The notes beneath the pieces were generated by a model that saw nothing but the letters and a program-made list of their open reading frames with translations, made no database searches and was not told where the DNA came from. A stretch of DNA of 64,000 nt from Microvenator marinus (lineage in GTDB: Bacteria > Myxococcota_A > Bradymonadia > Bradymonadales > Bradymonadaceae), in assembly GCF_007993755.1 (NCBI RefSeq), contig NZ_CP042467.1, positions 3,806,001-3,870,000 on the forward strand, given 5' to 3'. Position 1 is the first letter of the stretch. Each line of letters starts with the position of its first letter. This document shows positions 16,621-26,173 of this stretch, piece after piece. Made by a program: the position numbers and the translations under genes.

Positions 16621-17504
16621 TGTGGCCGCTTAAATGGAAGATTGGGGCCGCACTCATCACCTTGGTCTATTGGTGTGTGCTGGCCGTCTTGGCCAAGCCG
16701 GCAGCTATAGGCTGGGGTTTGCAGCGCGCAGCATTGAGTCTTTCCGGCACGGAACATGCCATCATCGAGACTGCTGGCGGTGATAGGATTTCGTATTTTG
16801 AGGGCGGCGAGGGGCCTACGGTGATCTTGGTGCACGGCCTTCAGGACCATGCAGGTGGCTGGATGCAGACGGTCGGGCCCTTGATGGAAGAACACCATGT
16901 CTTGGTGATGGATTTACCGGCCCATGGTGAGTCAGAGCCTTCGGGATACAAGGTGGATCCGGGCGATCCGCAGAACTTCTTGGGGCGTTTGATCAAAGAG
17001 CGCGTGCCCGCCGGTGAGAAGGTAACGCTGGTTGGAAATTCGCTCGGCGGGTTCGTGGTGGTGCGCTACGCGTTAGATCATCCAGAGCAGGTGGAGCGCG
17101 TGGTTTCGGTCAATGGCGCGGGAATGCCGTATGTGGCCGATCGCCAAATGTTTATGCCGTCATCTACGGGTGGGATGCGCGCGACCTTGCGCAAAGTGAT
17201 GGGCCCGGATGCGATCATGCCGCCGGACATTATGTTGCGCGATTTTATGCGTGAAGGTCGTCTGAGAGTTCCTCGGATTTGGGACGCGATTGAGCAAACG
17301 CCGTCGTTCCGAGATGAGTTGAGCGGGATGCAACCTGAGCTCGAGGTGATCTGGGGTATGGATGATGGCCTTCTCTCGCCCGAGCTCGGCCGCGAAATGG
17401 CAGCACTTGGAAAGGGCAGATTCCATCCGATCGAGAATTGTGCGCACTCACCGCAATTGATGTGCGCCTCGGAATTCAACGCCTTGCTTCTATCTCTCCT
17501 CTAG
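16620..17504 (+). CDS. Alpha/beta hydrolase with N-terminal membrane anchor
   Basis: 294 residues. A hydrophobic N-terminal helix (IGAALITLVYWCVLAVLA) anchors the protein. The fold is clear: oxyanion segment VHGLQDHAGGW, nucleophile elbow GNSLGG (Ser141), acid in GMDDGLLSP, and catalytic His in ENCAHSPQL. It is an esterase, lipase or C-C hydrolase of unknown substrate. It is translationally coupled to the BtrH-like gene, so both may modify the same acylated compound. Confidence 0.88.
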   Translation: MWPLKWKIGAALITLVYWCVLAVLAKPAAIGWGLQRAALSLSGTEHAIIETAGGDRISYFEGGEGPTVILVHGLQDHAGGWMQTVGPLMEEHHVLVMDLPAHGESEPSGYKVDPGDPQNFLGRLIKERVPAGEKVTLVGNSLGGFVVVRYALDHPEQVERVVSVNGAGMPYVADRQMFMPSSTGGMRATLRKVMGPDAIMPPDIMLRDFMREGRLRVPRIWDAIEQTPSFRDELSGMQPELEVIWGMDDGLLSPELGREMAALGKGRFHPIENCAHSPQLMCASEFNALLLSLL

Positions 17505-17579
17505 AGCACAAGGCGCGTGTGTACACCGAGCCCAGATAAGTGTACAAAATAAGGCGACCAAACCCCAAAGGAGCTCCGT

Positions 17580-18710
17580 ATGTCTTTGCATGTTGAAAGG
17601 ACGGCGGCCGACCTGAGCGCGATACCCGCGAACTTCAAGCAACACCTTGAGCCAGGCGCCCCGCCGCAGATGAAGATGATGGCGGCCAAGGGCATGTTGC
17701 CGCTTCCGCCCGAGCAGACTCTGCTTATTCTCTACACGGTTGCGCAGACCGACGACCAGTCCATCCGAGAGGCGGCCACCAAATCAGTCAAGGACATGCC
17801 GCCGGAGATTTTCAACGCTGCGGCGAGGACCGTGAAACACGAAGGGGTTTTGGACTGGCTCGCCGATTATCGGACCGATGAGGCCGGGCTTGAGGCCATG
17901 CTCGCCAACGCCACCATGTCCGGGCTTACCGTGGCGAGGCTCGCCCGCCGTGCTCCGGTGAAGGTTACAGAGATTATTGCCACCAACCAGGTTCGCCTCC
18001 TGGCTACGCCACAGATTATTGAGCAGCTCTACCTCAACCCCAACGCGCGTGCGGCCACCGTGGATCGCGTGGTCGAGCTTGCGCACCGCAATAAAATCAA
18101 GCTCGAGGGAATACCCGGGCTCTCCACCGCACTTGATTCTGGGCAGGATATCTTCAGTGGAGGTGTGGATGCCGAGCATTTTGATAAGGTGGTTAACTGG
18201 GACCAACACCAGCTCAAGGCCAAAGACAAAGGGGCGAAGGTTCCCGATCCAGACTCCGCTGATGAAGAGGAGATCGACGACGAAGTTGAACGCACGCTCG
18301 CCGCCCAGATTGCCGTGATGAGTATTTCACAGAAAATCCGGCTCGCTTCGGTAGGAAGCCGCGAAGCAGTCCATATTCTGGTGCGCGACGCGAACCGACT
18401 TGTGCACAATGCGGCGGTTACAAACCCACGTGTGCAGTATACGGATGCAAAACTCTGGGCTAATAACAAGTCGATGCCGGATGCAGTGATCGCGTACATC
18501 TCGCAGAACCGCGACTGGACTCGGCATTACGATATTCAGAAAGCCCTGGTTGAAAACCCTAAGACCCCGCTTGATAAGACCCTGAGTTTCCTGAATTTCC
18601 TTCGAACCAACGATTTGAAGCAACTTCAGAACAACCGAAACATCCCATCTCAGGTCGCCCGTCAGGCAAAGACGCTTTATGCCAAACGAACTTCAGGTCA
18701 GAAAAGATAG
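17580..18710 (+). CDS. Conserved helical-repeat protein
   Basis: 376 residues, cytosolic. The sequence consists of repeated amphipathic helices with a recurring 'NPxxxxxxVxRVxEL / LVRDANRLVHNAAVTNPRV / LVENPKTPLDKTL' pattern, which is the look of a HEAT-like or leucine-rich-variant repeat protein conserved in deltaproteobacteria; a Glu/Asp-rich linker lies at about residues 220-240. No catalytic motif is seen. AAGGAG precedes the ATG. It stands alone before the kynU pair and may be a scaffold. No function is known to me. Confidence 0.8.
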   Translation: MSLHVERTAADLSAIPANFKQHLEPGAPPQMKMMAAKGMLPLPPEQTLLILYTVAQTDDQSIREAATKSVKDMPPEIFNAAARTVKHEGVLDWLADYRTDEAGLEAMLANATMSGLTVARLARRAPVKVTEIIATNQVRLLATPQIIEQLYLNPNARAATVDRVVELAHRNKIKLEGIPGLSTALDSGQDIFSGGVDAEHFDKVVNWDQHQLKAKDKGAKVPDPDSADEEEIDDEVERTLAAQIAVMSISQKIRLASVGSREAVHILVRDANRLVHNAAVTNPRVQYTDAKLWANNKSMPDAVIAYISQNRDWTRHYDIQKALVENPKTPLDKTLSFLNFLRTNDLKQLQNNRNIPSQVARQAKTLYAKRTSGQKR

Positions 18711-18714
18711 TCCC

Positions 18715-19179
18715 ATGAGTACGACACTTCCTCCCTGTGGAATTTACAAGACGCAGCAGGCTTTGTCCGGAAAAGAAGAGTGGGTCAAAGAAAACCTGCT
18801 GGTCTACTTTCATAACCACTCGCAGCAAGGGCCGCCGCTCCTGCTTTTGCCCGCGTCCAATAGCCAGAACCGCTGGACTTTCCACGATAAGGGTTATCTC
18901 GTCCGAGACCCTGGATTCGTGGAAACCCTCATGCCTCTTAGGCCCGAAGGCTACTATGTGATGAATGAGCCGATCTATCTCTCCCATGACGAGATGATCC
19001 CCGAAAATACTCTCGTTCAGCTCGGGTACAATCGTGTGGCCGACCCCATTTTGTTCCTCGCTGAGTTTGAGAATAACGTCATCAAGTTCCCGAGCAGCGG
19101 CCTCAAATGCACGCTCGAAATCTTCGATATCATCCGTGCGGTTGATTTCCGGGTCCCCGAATTCCGAGATATGCACTGA
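18715..19179 (+). CDS. Unknown protein coupled to kynureninase
   Basis: 154 residues, no signal peptide. Notable segments are LVYFHNHSQQGPPLLLLP, NRWTFHDKGYLVRDP and ENTLVQLGYNR. I do not recognise a family; the many aromatic residues and beta pattern suggest a small barrel. It is not 3-hydroxyanthranilate dioxygenase. Its stop overlaps the kynU start (TGATG), so the products probably act together. An in-frame ATG at 18679 inside the preceding gene is an alternative start; the ribosome binding site of 18715 is weak. Confidence 0.75.
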   Translation: MSTTLPPCGIYKTQQALSGKEEWVKENLLVYFHNHSQQGPPLLLLPASNSQNRWTFHDKGYLVRDPGFVETLMPLRPEGYYVMNEPIYLSHDEMIPENTLVQLGYNRVADPILFLAEFENNVIKFPSSGLKCTLEIFDIIRAVDFRVPEFRDMH

Positions 19180-20378
19180 TGCTCCCCTCATTTAGAGACG
19201 AATTCTTGTTGCCTCGGCACACCGATGGCACACCGGCGGTCTACCTCTGCGGCAACTCCCTTGGCTTGCAGCCTCGTGGCGTTAAAGAGGCCATGCACCA
19301 GGAGCTCGAGGACTGGGCCAATTACGGTGTGGAAGGCCATTTCCACGCCAAAAATCCATGGGTGAGCTACCACGAGCCATTTCGTCGCCCGCTGGCGCAC
19401 GTGCTCGGAGCCAAGGAGCTCGAGGTGGCGGCTTTAGGTACGCTCACAAACAACCTGCACCTCCTCATGGTCTCGTTCTACCGCCCCACTAAAGAGCGGT
19501 TTAAGATCGTGATCGAGGCCGGCGCGTTTCCCTCAGATCAGTACGCAGTGGACTCCCAGGCGCGATTCCATGGCTTTGACCCGAAAGAAGCCGTCGTAGA
19601 ATTCAAGCCTCGAGAAGGCGAGTCGACGCTTAGAACTGAGGACGTCGAGGAGTACTTGGAGAAGGAGGGGGACCAAGTTGCGCTCGTTCTCTTCGGTGGT
19701 GTCAACTACTACACGGGCCAGGCCTTTGATATCGCGCGCATCACTGCGGCTACCCACGCGGCTGGCGCCGTCTCAGGATGGGACCTGGCCCATGCTGCCG
19801 GAAACTTGCACCTCAAGCTTCATGAGTGGGGCGTGGATTTCGCCACCTGGTGTTCCTACAAATATCTGAACGCCGGGCCGGGTGCCGCGAGCGGCATCTT
19901 CGTGCACGAGAAGCATTTTGATGAGGATCTACCTCGTTTTCAGGGTTGGTGGGGGCACGATCCGGACACACGCTTTAAGATGACGCGTGAGTTCAAACCC
20001 GCACGCGGCGCGGATGCCTGGCAGCTCTCGAACGCCCCTGTCTTCAACATGGTGGCGCTTAAGGTTTCGCTCGGGCTTTTTGAAGCCGCTACGATGCCGG
20101 CTCTTCGTGAGCGCTCGGTCGCACTGACGAGCGCTTTGCTCGAGGCACTGCCACAAAACGATTCCTACGAGGTCATCACCCCTCGCGACCCCAAAGACCG
20201 CGGCTCGCAGCTCTCGTTCAGAGTGCCGAAAGGGCGTTCTCTTTTTGAGAAACTCAGCGCCGCCGGCGTGATTTGTGATTGGCGCGAACCAGACGTGATT
20301 CGAATCGCGCTCGCGCCGCTCTACAACGATTTTGATGATGTGGAACGATTCGTCTCGATTCTGAGCACCCTGGCATAA
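19179..20378 (+). CDS. kynU: Kynureninase
   Basis: 399 residues, PLP enzyme cleaving L-kynurenine to anthranilate and alanine (or 3-hydroxykynurenine to 3-hydroxyanthranilate). Recognised by VYLCGNSLGLQPRGV at the N-terminus, the substrate-binding WVSYHEPFRRPLA, PLP-binding FPSDQYAVDSQ and the Schiff-base Lys in WCSYKYLNAGPGA (about residue 227), then FQGWWGHDP. It is full length. No tryptophan dioxygenase or kynurenine formamidase is in the window, so whether it serves tryptophan breakdown or NAD synthesis is open. Confidence 0.95.
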   Translation: MLPSFRDEFLLPRHTDGTPAVYLCGNSLGLQPRGVKEAMHQELEDWANYGVEGHFHAKNPWVSYHEPFRRPLAHVLGAKELEVAALGTLTNNLHLLMVSFYRPTKERFKIVIEAGAFPSDQYAVDSQARFHGFDPKEAVVEFKPREGESTLRTEDVEEYLEKEGDQVALVLFGGVNYYTGQAFDIARITAATHAAGAVSGWDLAHAAGNLHLKLHEWGVDFATWCSYKYLNAGPGAASGIFVHEKHFDEDLPRFQGWWGHDPDTRFKMTREFKPARGADAWQLSNAPVFNMVALKVSLGLFEAATMPALRERSVALTSALLEALPQNDSYEVITPRDPKDRGSQLSFRVPKGRSLFEKLSAAGVICDWREPDVIRIALAPLYNDFDDVERFVSILSTLA

Positions 20379-20381
20379 AAC

Positions 20382-21353
20382 ATGGCCGAACCCTTTGTGT
20401 TTCATTTTTCACCTGGGCTCGACGGGGCACCACTCTTGATGGTCATTGCCGATCTGGATATGGCGTGTGGGCTTTGCAAACACCCTCAGATTCAGCGGTT
20501 CTACCATGCCACACCTTTCGAGGATTTGACCGTTTCTACGTATAAAGAGCTCGTGGCTTGCGCGTACCTCAAGGGCGGCTATGAGTGTGAGAATTGCGGT
20601 GAGCAGTGTGGGCCGGAGCATGTTGAGCGGTCGACGCTGACGCTCGGTTTTCCAGATGATTCAGGCTTGATCCGTGGGTTTTGGGCGCGTAATGCCGGCG
20701 TGCGTTATGTGTTGATTCCTGAGCGCCGCCTTGATCCGCAGGCGCTGCCTGGGTTTTCGCCGCCGCCGGAAGCTGAGGAGTTGTTGACCGAGGCGCAAAT
20801 CTTAGGCCGGCTCGGGCGTCCACTGAGTTTGAGGATGTGTTGGAGAGGGCTCGCCGATCAGGCGTCGAGCGAGGATGACGAGCTCTGGATCGAGATGAAA
20901 TCTGGAACACTCGGCCTCCGTCCGAGTGAGTCGAGCGATGAAGAACCCGAGACAGATGCCGACGAATTCGAGACAGATGAGCTCGAGATAGGCCTGCCTC
21001 CAAATGCCGCAGCGTGGCTAGGCAAGTCGCGCTCACAAAAGCTTACGGATGCCGATTTCGAACTTTTCGCAACCATTGACCTTGAGATTCTTAAGGCAAT
21101 TATCGAGCGGACTTTTGGGGTGGCGCAAATCACCTACGATCTGGATTCAGAGACCCTGGAAATCTCCAATATCAAGACCCCACAAGGCATCGAATTCTCC
21201 GGGAAGCTCAACCTCGAAGCTCTGGCGGAAGAGTCTGTGGTGCGGGGTTTGATGGCCGGCGATTTGGCGCGTCTTAAGGCCGAAGAGGTTGTTGGGCAGC
21301 TCCTGCGGGTGTGGAAGCCGACGCTCTTTGAACACGGGGGCGTGCTTGAGTGA
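20382..21353 (+). CDS. Unknown protein with zinc-ribbon-like N-terminus
   Basis: 323 residues. Two short cysteine pairs (CGLCKH at about residue 27 and CENCGEQC at about residue 66) suggest a metal-binding knuckle. An acidic low-complexity stretch (SSDEEPETDADEFETDELEI) lies in the middle, and the C-terminal part is helical. I recognise no family. It starts 3 bases after kynU and its end overlaps the start of the membrane protein gene, so it belongs to the same operon. Confidence 0.7.
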   Translation: MAEPFVFHFSPGLDGAPLLMVIADLDMACGLCKHPQIQRFYHATPFEDLTVSTYKELVACAYLKGGYECENCGEQCGPEHVERSTLTLGFPDDSGLIRGFWARNAGVRYVLIPERRLDPQALPGFSPPPEAEELLTEAQILGRLGRPLSLRMCWRGLADQASSEDDELWIEMKSGTLGLRPSESSDEEPETDADEFETDELEIGLPPNAAAWLGKSRSQKLTDADFELFATIDLEILKAIIERTFGVAQITYDLDSETLEISNIKTPQGIEFSGKLNLEALAEESVVRGLMAGDLARLKAEEVVGQLLRVWKPTLFEHGGVLE

Positions 21354-22299
21354 ACCGGGCTCCAATCCGCGGAACCTAATCAGGTTCGATTGGCGAATCC
21401 TCCCGATGCTCGCGATCACAGGGCTGATCGTCTGGGTTTTGGTCCAACAGTTGGCGGGTCTAGAGGATTTTTGGGAGGCGGCGAAATCAGCCGACCCTCT
21501 CTGGCTGGCTATTTCCCTCGGGATTATGGTGCTGGCCGTTGTCGCCGCGATTTTCCGGCTGCAGATGGTTCTCAAGGCAATGGGGTATCCCATTCCTTTT
21601 CTGAGGGCCACAGATGCGATTATGTCCACATGGCCACTTGCCCTGATTACGCCGTCTCGCGCAGGCGATCTGGTGCGGGCGTGGATTCTGCGCGACCTCT
21701 GCCCGCCGATGGAAGGCTCGGGAGCCGTAGTTGTGGAGCGGATGATCGACGTGCAATCGCTCTGCCTTCTGACACTCTTTGGAAGTGCGATGGTCGGCTA
21801 TTGGGAGGCTTTCGGGCTGGCCTTGTTGATTCTGCTCGCTGAATGGGTCTTCGTCTTTGGGATTGTGCTCAATCGCGCGTACCACAAGATTCCCGTGATC
21901 AAGAAAAAGGCCGAGAAGCTCGATAGGTTTTTGCACGCGTTTGGGGTGATGCGAGCTAGGCCTTCCGCATTTCTGGCGGTCAACGTCATCAGCATTTTTG
22001 CGTGGATGGCGAATGTTGGAATCGTCTATGCGCTTTTGGTTTCACTCGATGCCGGCGTGAGTTGGATGAATACACTCGCCTCGTGGCCGCTCGCCCTTTT
22101 TGCCGGGCTCTTGCCCGTCACCGTGGGCGGGATGGGTACGCGTGATGCCGGATTTGTGATGGCGCTGGGCCTGCTTGGGCCGGTACCGGAGGCCAAGGTC
22201 TTGGCAGCAAGCCTCGGTTACGCCTTCGTGACCCTCGGTATTTTCAGTGCGGTGGGGCTGCCGTTCATGCTGAACAAAAGCATAAAAGCGGGCTCATAG
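21346..22299 (+). CDS. YbhN/UPF0104-type integral membrane protein (flippase-like)
   Basis: 317 residues with about eight membrane segments, e.g. MLAITGLIVWVLVQQLAG, LWLAISLGIMVLAVVAAI and NVISIFAWMANVGIVYALL. The conserved 'TPSRAGDLVRA' and 'LPVTVGGMGTRDAGFV' motifs are those of the lysylphosphatidylglycerol synthetase membrane domain / YbhN family, which moves lipids or glycolipids. No cytosolic synthetase domain is present. The start is uncertain: TTG at 21346 has a GGGGG site 6 bases before it; TTG 21289 gives a 65-base overlap with the preceding gene, and ATG 21406 would cut into the first helix. Confidence 0.8.
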   Translation: MSEPGSNPRNLIRFDWRILPMLAITGLIVWVLVQQLAGLEDFWEAAKSADPLWLAISLGIMVLAVVAAIFRLQMVLKAMGYPIPFLRATDAIMSTWPLALITPSRAGDLVRAWILRDLCPPMEGSGAVVVERMIDVQSLCLLTLFGSAMVGYWEAFGLALLILLAEWVFVFGIVLNRAYHKIPVIKKKAEKLDRFLHAFGVMRARPSAFLAVNVISIFAWMANVGIVYALLVSLDAGVSWMNTLASWPLALFAGLLPVTVGGMGTRDAGFVMALGLLGPVPEAKVLAASLGYAFVTLGIFSAVGLPFMLNKSIKAGS

Positions 22300-22373
22300 G
22301 CTTGAGCGCGTTCGTCGACATGGGTTTTAGTTTCTGCTAGCCTCCGCGCCGGCAGGGTTCAAGCAGAGGTAGT

Positions 22374-23636
22374 ATGAATCGATTTCTGATGATTGTGATC
22401 GCGAGTTTGGGATGGATAGCGTGTTCGGATGATGGCGCCAAAGAGGAGCCATTGATTATCCTTCCTGGGACCAACAATGACACCGGCTCCAACAACGCAA
22501 ACAATACGATTGCGGACAATAATACGACTGGTGAGACCAACAATGGCACCACTCCCATCGAGCAGCCTCCGCGAGAAGAGATCGTGGAACTCCTCGACAC
22601 GGAGCTCACCACGGGCTTCGACGGAAACTCCGTTGAACTCACGTTCGAGGTCCCCGAGAACACCATCTCGGTCATGGTTGTTGCGGTGGGCGAGTATCCT
22701 ACGTACTGGACCTTATCCGGATGGAGAAATGGGGATGATTCCGCGGTCGTGACCCCCGGTTGGATCACCTCTGATCAGGGCTCGCCGAGTCTTTGCCTCT
22801 CTTGTCCACAGCGGATCTCAGCCTCGGACGGCGCGTTCGCCGCCATCCTTCCGGGTAATCCGAACGTTGCGGTCGTACCGGGCACCCATAAAGTCAATCT
22901 CTATTCCTTTGTGCAGTCCGGTTTCAGCTTCTCGCCGGGTACTCATTCCGCGCAGGTTCAAGTCTTTGCACGCGTAGAAGCCGCTGAACCAACTACCGGT
23001 GTTCTGGACATGAACCTCTGGTTCACGGGCGCTGAAGGCTGGACGGCCGAGACCGCCAAGACCGACCAGACCTTCCAGAACCTGCTCGCTGAAGTTAACC
23101 GAGTGTACGCACAGGTGAACGTCGAGCTCGGCAACATCACCTACAACGATGTCGAAGGCGACTATCGCGTGATCGAGAATTTGATCCGCTCGAGTACGGA
23201 CCTCGCTGAGATGTTCGAGCAATCGGCCCGCGCGCCGCAAGATGCCGTGAATGTATTTTTTGTTGACGAGCTTCTGCAGGGCAACGGCCCGGGCGGCTTC
23301 GGTGTGATTTTGGGGATCTCCGGTGGAATCCCAGGGCCTGCGAATATGCTTGGAACCTCCAAGAACGGTGTGGCGATCGCGGTCAAGCCGAACCCTCAGG
23401 CACCGTCTAATTCGGCACACGTCATGGCACACGAGGTCGGGCACTACCTCGGCCTCTTCCACACGTCCGAGCAGAACTTCGGTGGTGGCCAGCAGATTCA
23501 CGACCAACTCGTCGACACGCCTGAAAATAACATGACCTACTTGATGCACAATTCCGGGGCGGGCACCACCTTGAGCCCCAATCAGGGCCGCACCATGCGC
23601 CTGAACCACTGGATGCGAACAGGAGACGCTCAATGA
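22374..23636 (+). CDS. Secreted zinc metalloprotease lipoprotein (metzincin, M43-like)
   Basis: 420 residues. The lipobox GWIAC puts the protein in a membrane; a Thr/Asn-rich linker (NNTIADNNTTGETNNG region) follows. The C-terminal domain carries the extended zinc motif HEVGHYLGLFH (about residue 350) and a downstream Met-turn (TYLMHNSGAG), the pattern of metzincins such as pappalysin/M43. It probably degrades external or cell-surface protein. The stop overlaps the next gene by 4 bases. Confidence 0.85.
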   Translation: MNRFLMIVIASLGWIACSDDGAKEEPLIILPGTNNDTGSNNANNTIADNNTTGETNNGTTPIEQPPREEIVELLDTELTTGFDGNSVELTFEVPENTISVMVVAVGEYPTYWTLSGWRNGDDSAVVTPGWITSDQGSPSLCLSCPQRISASDGAFAAILPGNPNVAVVPGTHKVNLYSFVQSGFSFSPGTHSAQVQVFARVEAAEPTTGVLDMNLWFTGAEGWTAETAKTDQTFQNLLAEVNRVYAQVNVELGNITYNDVEGDYRVIENLIRSSTDLAEMFEQSARAPQDAVNVFFVDELLQGNGPGGFGVILGISGGIPGPANMLGTSKNGVAIAVKPNPQAPSNSAHVMAHEVGHYLGLFHTSEQNFGGGQQIHDQLVDTPENNMTYLMHNSGAGTTLSPNQGRTMRLNHWMRTGDAQ

Positions 23637-24196
23637 AGAAGTTTTACACATTTTGCGTAGTTCTAGGATGTATGGCTCCTTTTTCGGCCTCGGCACAAGA
23701 CGTGCCAAAACCAGACGTGGTGGTTCCTCAAGCTGAGTCACGATTGCTCGGTATGTTGAGAAGCATTGACGAGGTCTTTACCGCTTCGCAGCTTGAAGCG
23801 GCGCACCCGAATGCGAAGGCTTTCCTTAAAGCCCGCGTGCAAGACTCGAGCGAACAACTCTACGTCAGAAAGCGTGCGCTGACCTTGCTTTCAAACTACA
23901 AAGACGCTGAGACCTTGGTTTTCCTCGAGTCCGCTCAGACGCTGGACCAAGAGGAATTGCGCGCGATGGCGGTCTACACCATCGGCGTAAATTGGGGCGT
24001 AGACGACCCTGAGCGTGCGTTCGCCGCCGCCCGCGACGGCGTGAAGGACTCGAGCCTCTACGTGCGCGAGTGGTCCGTCCGAGCATTGGGCTGGAACGTG
24101 TCTAAAAGGGCCGAAGAGTTGCTCAAGGAGCTTCGAAGTAATGCCGAACTGAACAAACTTGTGGAGCGCTCTGAGCGGCGTCGGAAAGGACTCTGA
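23633..24196 (+). CDS. Periplasmic HEAT-repeat protein
   Basis: 187 residues with a signal peptide ending SASAQ. The rest is a chain of paired helices (e.g. LYVRKRALTLLSNYKDAETL, LRAMAVYTIGVNWG, LYVREWSVRALGWNV) that fits HEAT repeats. Such small periplasmic proteins often serve as protein-binding scaffolds. It overlaps the protease gene by 4 bases and lies 2 bases before the next, so it is co-transcribed; it could be an inhibitor or partner of the protease, which is speculation. Confidence 0.8.
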   Translation: MKKFYTFCVVLGCMAPFSASAQDVPKPDVVVPQAESRLLGMLRSIDEVFTASQLEAAHPNAKAFLKARVQDSSEQLYVRKRALTLLSNYKDAETLVFLESAQTLDQEELRAMAVYTIGVNWGVDDPERAFAAARDGVKDSSLYVREWSVRALGWNVSKRAEELLKELRSNAELNKLVERSERRRKGL

Positions 24197-24198
24197 TT

Positions 24199-25008
24199 AT
24201 GGACCAATACTCGGATAAATTTGTACCCTACGTCCTGACCTTCGGGCCGAACGTCGAGTACTTGCACCTCGGACATGATTTCGGCCAGAAGCTTCACGTA
24301 CTTCATGTCGAAGATGAGGAGAACGCCGAGTTCGGTCGCATTCTTAACTACAACAATCAGCTCGCGTTTGGTGGCCCCAAGGATATGGGCATGCCGATGT
24401 GGGTGATGCTCGACTGCGGCATCCTCCCGACCGCGATGATCGGCTACATGCTGCATAGCGACGATGTGGACGACGACACCTGGGAGTTCCTCGAGCTTGA
24501 GGACGATTACGAAGGTTGGGTGCCGATCTCCGAGTATTGCGCGGCGCTGAGCGTTGAGCCCGGCTGCGTGAGCGGATTCTCGTTGCACAGCCATATTGCG
24601 GGTCAGGGCCTGGCCACGCGCACCAAAGCGCTTGCGCTGGCGGTGCTCGGCGCAAAGACTCAGGTTGGCGTCACGCAGTTCAACAATCCAGCGATCCGAG
24701 TGCACGCGCGCTTTGGACCCATGCAGATTCAGATTCATCGACCGGCGATCCATACACATCCTCAAGATAGCTTTGTGTACCGATTGACCTTGCCGCCGGT
24801 GGAAACCCTTGTGGATATCGCACGCGGCGGGAATATTTTTGGCGTCGAAGAACGTCCACATGGGGTCAAATGGAGCTTCGATCCTTCGAGCGAACAAGAT
24901 CACTTGCGGCTCGCCACGCATCTCTCGCGAGGCGGCAAAGCTTGGATCGTGTCGCCGGGCTGGCGAGGCACGAACGAAGGCTGTGAGATCGATGTGATCC
25001 TCGGATAA
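24199..25008 (+). CDS. Unknown protein with a GNAT-like segment
   Basis: 269 residues, no signal peptide. The middle part (GQGLATRTKALALAVLGA, then TQFNNPAIRVHARFG) has the spacing of GNAT acetyltransferase motif A and B (Q/RxxGxG/A and NxxAxxxYxxxG), but the fold is not certain. The N-terminal and C-terminal parts are unfamiliar. Start at 24199 is 2 bases after the preceding stop, in a run of four to five short genes of the same strand. The role is unknown. Confidence 0.65.
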   Translation: MDQYSDKFVPYVLTFGPNVEYLHLGHDFGQKLHVLHVEDEENAEFGRILNYNNQLAFGGPKDMGMPMWVMLDCGILPTAMIGYMLHSDDVDDDTWEFLELEDDYEGWVPISEYCAALSVEPGCVSGFSLHSHIAGQGLATRTKALALAVLGAKTQVGVTQFNNPAIRVHARFGPMQIQIHRPAIHTHPQDSFVYRLTLPPVETLVDIARGGNIFGVEERPHGVKWSFDPSSEQDHLRLATHLSRGGKAWIVSPGWRGTNEGCEIDVILG

Positions 25009-25105
25009 GGCCCGCGCGAAGTATGGGTCCGAGGGAATCACACGCCAAAAACGTGCATCTACCTAGGGAGATGGTAAATAGGATGAACTATTTAGGGACC
25101 CTTCG

Positions 25106-26173
25106 ATGAAATCAAAATGGTTGTTGATGGCGCTGGCGCTTCTTACTCTGGGCACTTCATGTGGCCGAGAGTTCGACCCGTACTGGCGTATCCTTGATTT
25201 TCGCGTGCTTGCACTTCGCACCTCCGAGCCGGAACTTCGGCCGGGCGAAACCGCGGTCTTAGATGCGCTCGTCTACGTGCCGGACGGTGAGGAAGTTGAG
25301 TATCAATGGGAATGGTGTCCGTTTAGGACGCAGGCAGGCGAAGGCTTTGAGTGTCCGTTCACCAAAGAAGAACTCAACGCATTCGTGGCCGAAGGTGGCG
25401 ACCTTCCAGAGGGTTTTGAGCTTCCAATCCCTGATTTTGACCTCGGCACCGAGCCGACCGCTGAGCTTAGCTACCCCGCAACCCCAGAGCTGATTCAGCT
25501 TTTTTGCGAGAGCTTACAGGAGTCCCTGGCAGATGCACCTCCACAGGTTGCAGCGCTCGTTCCCGTGGTCGATTGCGATCGCGGGCTCGATGTGTCCATC
25601 CGGCTAGTTGCACGAAGCGGCGGTGAAGAGATTATCTCTGGTAAGCGCATGAACCTGTGGACGCAGGCGGAGCTTGAGAATAACAACCCTGACGTTCAGG
25701 CAATTGAGATCCGACCGCTGAAAGTCTCGGACGCTGAGTATCTCATCGACCAAGGCCTCGATTGGGTGGCTGAACCCGTGGACGATATCGAAGAATGGTG
25801 GGTGCCAATTCCCGACGAAGGGTTGGATATTTACGGTGGTGTGCCGCTCGAATTCCGAGCGGTGGTGCGCCCGGAGAGCATCGACCTTTGGACCCCACCC
25901 GCACCGCAAGGCTCGGATCGAGACTTTCTACCCATCGAAAGTGAAGTAGTAGTCTACCGATGGATGACCACTGCGGGCAGCTATGATGAGAGCGAAAAGC
26001 TCTTCAAAGAAGGCTTGAATACGCTTGATGCGTCGAGCGTGACTGAGTACCGAATTGACGAATGCCCGGACAACGAGGCCACCTGCGATATCAAGATTTG
26101 GGCGATTACCCGCGACGGTAGACTTGGGACGGATTGGATTGAGCGTGACCTTCGCGTGGTGGGGAGACGATGA
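25106..26173 (+). CDS. Lipoprotein of unknown function
   Basis: 355 residues with a lipobox LGTSC at about residue 19. The mature part is acidic and beta-rich (WRILDFRVLALRTSEPELRPGE, YQWEWCPFRTQAGEGFECPF) with several Cys pairs, typical of extracellular lipoproteins. The sequence VLALRTSEPELRPGETA has the look of an Ig-like module. The stop overlaps the TonB-receptor start by 4 bases, so it is likely the surface partner of that receptor. Confidence 0.8.
   Translation: MKSKWLLMALALLTLGTSCGREFDPYWRILDFRVLALRTSEPELRPGETAVLDALVYVPDGEEVEYQWEWCPFRTQAGEGFECPFTKEELNAFVAEGGDLPEGFELPIPDFDLGTEPTAELSYPATPELIQLFCESLQESLADAPPQVAALVPVVDCDRGLDVSIRLVARSGGEEIISGKRMNLWTQAELENNNPDVQAIEIRPLKVSDAEYLIDQGLDWVAEPVDDIEEWWVPIPDEGLDIYGGVPLEFRAVVRPESIDLWTPPAPQGSDRDFLPIESEVVVYRWMTTAGSYDESEKLFKEGLNTLDASSVTEYRIDECPDNEATCDIKIWAITRDGRLGTDWIERDLRVVGRR

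Noticed and set aside
17516-17562. GTGTACAC palindrome and second GTGTACA as an operator
   Set aside because: Only two short copies and no regulator gene nearby; could be chance.
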